A DNA stretch of 6,682 bases, from NCBI GenBank assembly GCA_022425585.1, contig JAKMFF010000046.1:1-6682 (forward strand), written 5' to 3'. The notes beneath the pieces are model-generated. The model was given only the letters and a program-made list of their open reading frames with translations. It did no database searches and was not told the origin of the DNA. A program made the position numbers and the translations under genes. This DNA comes from Candidatus Poseidoniaceae archaeon (GTDB lineage: Archaea > Thermoplasmatota > Poseidoniia > Poseidoniales > Poseidoniaceae). This document shows, piece by piece, positions 5,693-6,682 of the stretch. The stretch's first letter is position 1. Every line of letters starts with the position of its first letter.

Positions 5693-6142
5693 CTACTTTA
5701 TCCATGAAGCGGTAGATTTTGGCGTTTCTCTTACATGCATTGCAACTAATCTCAACGTATTACCGTAAACTGATTGAATATGCGGCTCAACCTGTTCAAA
5801 CGCCCATTTTGCTAGATTTTCAGCGGTTGGAATAAAGTCAACTATTACAGTTCTGTGGTCATCGTTCATTAGCTCTAATGCTGCAAGGGCCTGTTTGTCA
5901 CCTTGGTATACTACAAACGCGTGGTCAACTACATCGTGTACTTTTTCTGTAAGAATTTTACTGACATCAGAAAAGTCCATCAACATCCCCTCATCTGAAA
6001 CTCCCTCTACTGAAACCACATCACCTTCAATCTCTGCTTCAAATCTATACCTGTGACCATGTAGGTGTCGGCATTTACTCTTATGATTGGGTACTCTGTG
6101 CCCAGTATCTGTTTCTACGTATCTTCTTATTCTAGTAACCAT
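5693..6142 (-). CDS. queD: 6-carboxytetrahydropterin synthase QueD (6-PTP synthase family)
   Basis: QueD turns 7,8-dihydroneopterin triphosphate into 6-carboxytetrahydropterin, a step toward preQ0; in archaea preQ0 becomes archaeosine at tRNA position 15. The 149 residues show the zinc and catalytic set: TGHRVPNHKSKCRHLHGHRY (13-32) with zinc ligands H15, H28 and H30 and catalytic-type C24, then MLMDFSDV (53-60), the VVDHAF pair D73-H74, PTAENLAKWAFE (105-116) and the closing VRETPKS (137-143) with the substrate-binding Glu at 139. Length is normal. ATG 6142 is chosen because AGGGAG lies 10 nt upstream; a TTG at 6166 would overlap the MsrB gene and add eight residues. It lies 4 nt after the MsrB stop, so the two are probably one transcript. 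The GHRVPNHKSKC version resembles bacterial QueD proteins as I recall them, so transfer is possible. A pterin role other than preQ0 cannot be excluded. Confidence -1.
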   Translation of the reverse strand: MVTRIRRYVETDTGHRVPNHKSKCRHLHGHRYRFEAEIEGDVVSVEGVSDEGMLMDFSDVSKILTEKVHDVVDHAFVVYQGDKQALAALELMNDDHRTVIVDFIPTAENLAKWAFEQVEPHIQSVYGNTLRLVAMHVRETPKSTASWIK

Positions 6143-6146
6143 ATAA

Positions 6147-6682
6147 TCACGACTCCCTAAACTCAATTGATGCTGAATTTATACAATATCTTTCTCCACC
6201 ATGTTCTCTTGGTCCATCATTGAAAACGTGGCCCAAATGTGCGTCACATTTTGAACATCTAACCTCTATTCTAATCATCCCATGGGTATAATCCTCTACA
6301 CGGGCAATACTTGCTGAATTGTGTTCACTGTGGAAGGCTGGCCATCCACAGCCTGAATTATATTTCCCAGTAGATTCAAACAATGGATGACCACAACAAA
6401 TGCAATAGTATGTCCCACTTTCAAAATGCTTGTCATAAATCCCAGTAAATGCTCGTTCTGTAGCTGAATTTCTCGTTACTTGGTATTGCAAATTGGTCAA
6501 TTTTTCACGGTATATTTTGTCCATATGCTCATGTTCAATTTTTAATGCGTGTTGCAATGTACTTTCCCACGACTCTTGATACTCAACTGGGTCCATTCGA
6601 CCAATGGCGTGAAATGCCAAGATCCGTTCAATGTCTGAACCAGTTTTACCTGAACTACGTCCATGTTCATCAGGTTCATAAG
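6147..6682 (-). CDS. msrB: Peptide-methionine (R)-S-oxide reductase MsrB, 5' end probably outside window
   Basis: MsrB reduces methionine-R-sulfoxide in proteins. Counting from the TTG at 6620 as residue 1, the catalytic domain spans about 33-157: LQYQVTRNSATERAFTG (44-60), zinc CxxC pairs C73/C76 and C122/C125, SGCGWPAF (89-96; C91 sits where many MsrBs keep a resolving Cys), CDAHLGHVFNDGP (125-137) and ERYCINSASIEF (143-154) with catalytic C146. The domain is complete and no key residue is missing. The start is uncertain. The core could begin at ATG 6524 or ATG 6596, yet neither these nor TTG 6620 has an SD, and the frame stays open for 20 more codons to the right edge. I therefore mark it as 5'-partial; about 50 hydrophilic residues precede the core. 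There is no export signal in what is visible, so it is probably cytoplasmic. It is followed by QueD after 4 nt. Confidence -1.
   Translation of the reverse strand, partial: YEPDEHGRSSGKTGSDIERILAFHAIGRMDPVEYQESWESTLQHALKIEHEHMDKIYREKLTNLQYQVTRNSATERAFTGIYDKHFESGTYYCICCGHPLFESTGKYNSGCGWPAFHSEHNSASIARVEDYTHGMIRIEVRCSKCDAHLGHVFNDGPREHGGERYCINSASIEFRES
6153..6158 (-). promoter_or_regulatory. SD (AGGGAG) that fixes the QueD start
   Basis: AGGGAG lies inside the end of the MsrB gene, where it helps code the final Arg-Glu-Ser, and ends 10 nt before ATG 6142. It supports ATG 6142 over the TTG at 6166 and implies coupled translation of the two genes. Confidence -1.

Noticed and set aside
1..6682. Defence system, CRISPR array, insertion sequence, tRNA or rRNA gene
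   Set aside because: No spaced direct repeats, transposase, integrase, nuclease or toxin motifs, and no tRNA-like cloverleaf, were seen on either strand.

Overview
The window reads as archaeal chromosome. Four ribosomal proteins found only in archaea and eukaryotes (S19e, L39e, L31e, S17e) and the archaeal/eukaryotic protein PDCD5 lie in one tight plus-strand cluster, with start sites led by GGTGA-type Shine-Dalgarno (SD) sequences. The DNA is AT-rich by eye. A very large secreted protein built of CARDB-like and NEW3-like beta-sandwich modules, plus MsrB and a bacterial-looking QueD, suggests a mesophilic marine member of the Thermoplasmatota (Poseidoniia, Marine Group II/III type). That placement is inference from gene style; no marker gene or 16S sequence is present.

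Layout. (1) Positions 1-2122, minus strand: 5' portion (707 codons) of a giant secreted or surface protein whose 3' end lies beyond the left edge. (2) 2162-2992, minus: a two-helix membrane protein of unknown function, 39 nt upstream of gene 1. (3) 2993-3117: a divergent intergenic region holding the promoter of the ribosomal cluster and the leader of the membrane protein. (4) 3118-5689, plus: S19e, PDCD5, L39e, L31e, S17e, an unrecognised 69-residue protein and a SpoU/TrmJ-type tRNA 2'-O-methyltransferase. These are packed with very short gaps, and the SD often overlaps the upstream stop codon. (5) 5693-6682, minus: MsrB (probably running off the right edge) and QueD, 4 nt apart, converging on the methyltransferase gene with only 3 nt between stop codons.

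Function. The plus-strand cluster is a translation operon: small and large subunit proteins plus a tRNA-modifying enzyme. QueD also feeds tRNA modification (preQ0, leading to archaeosine), though from a separate minus-strand unit with an oxidative-damage repair enzyme. The left third is envelope biology: a sequon-rich secreted protein and a sequon-rich membrane protein.

I see no mobile element, CRISPR array, RNA gene or defence system. The items most worth a second look are the 69-residue operon protein, the repeated stop/SD/start geometry that misleads start calling, S17e sitting just after L31e, the inverted repeat over TATA-like boxes before the giant surface protein, and the unresolved N-terminus of MsrB.
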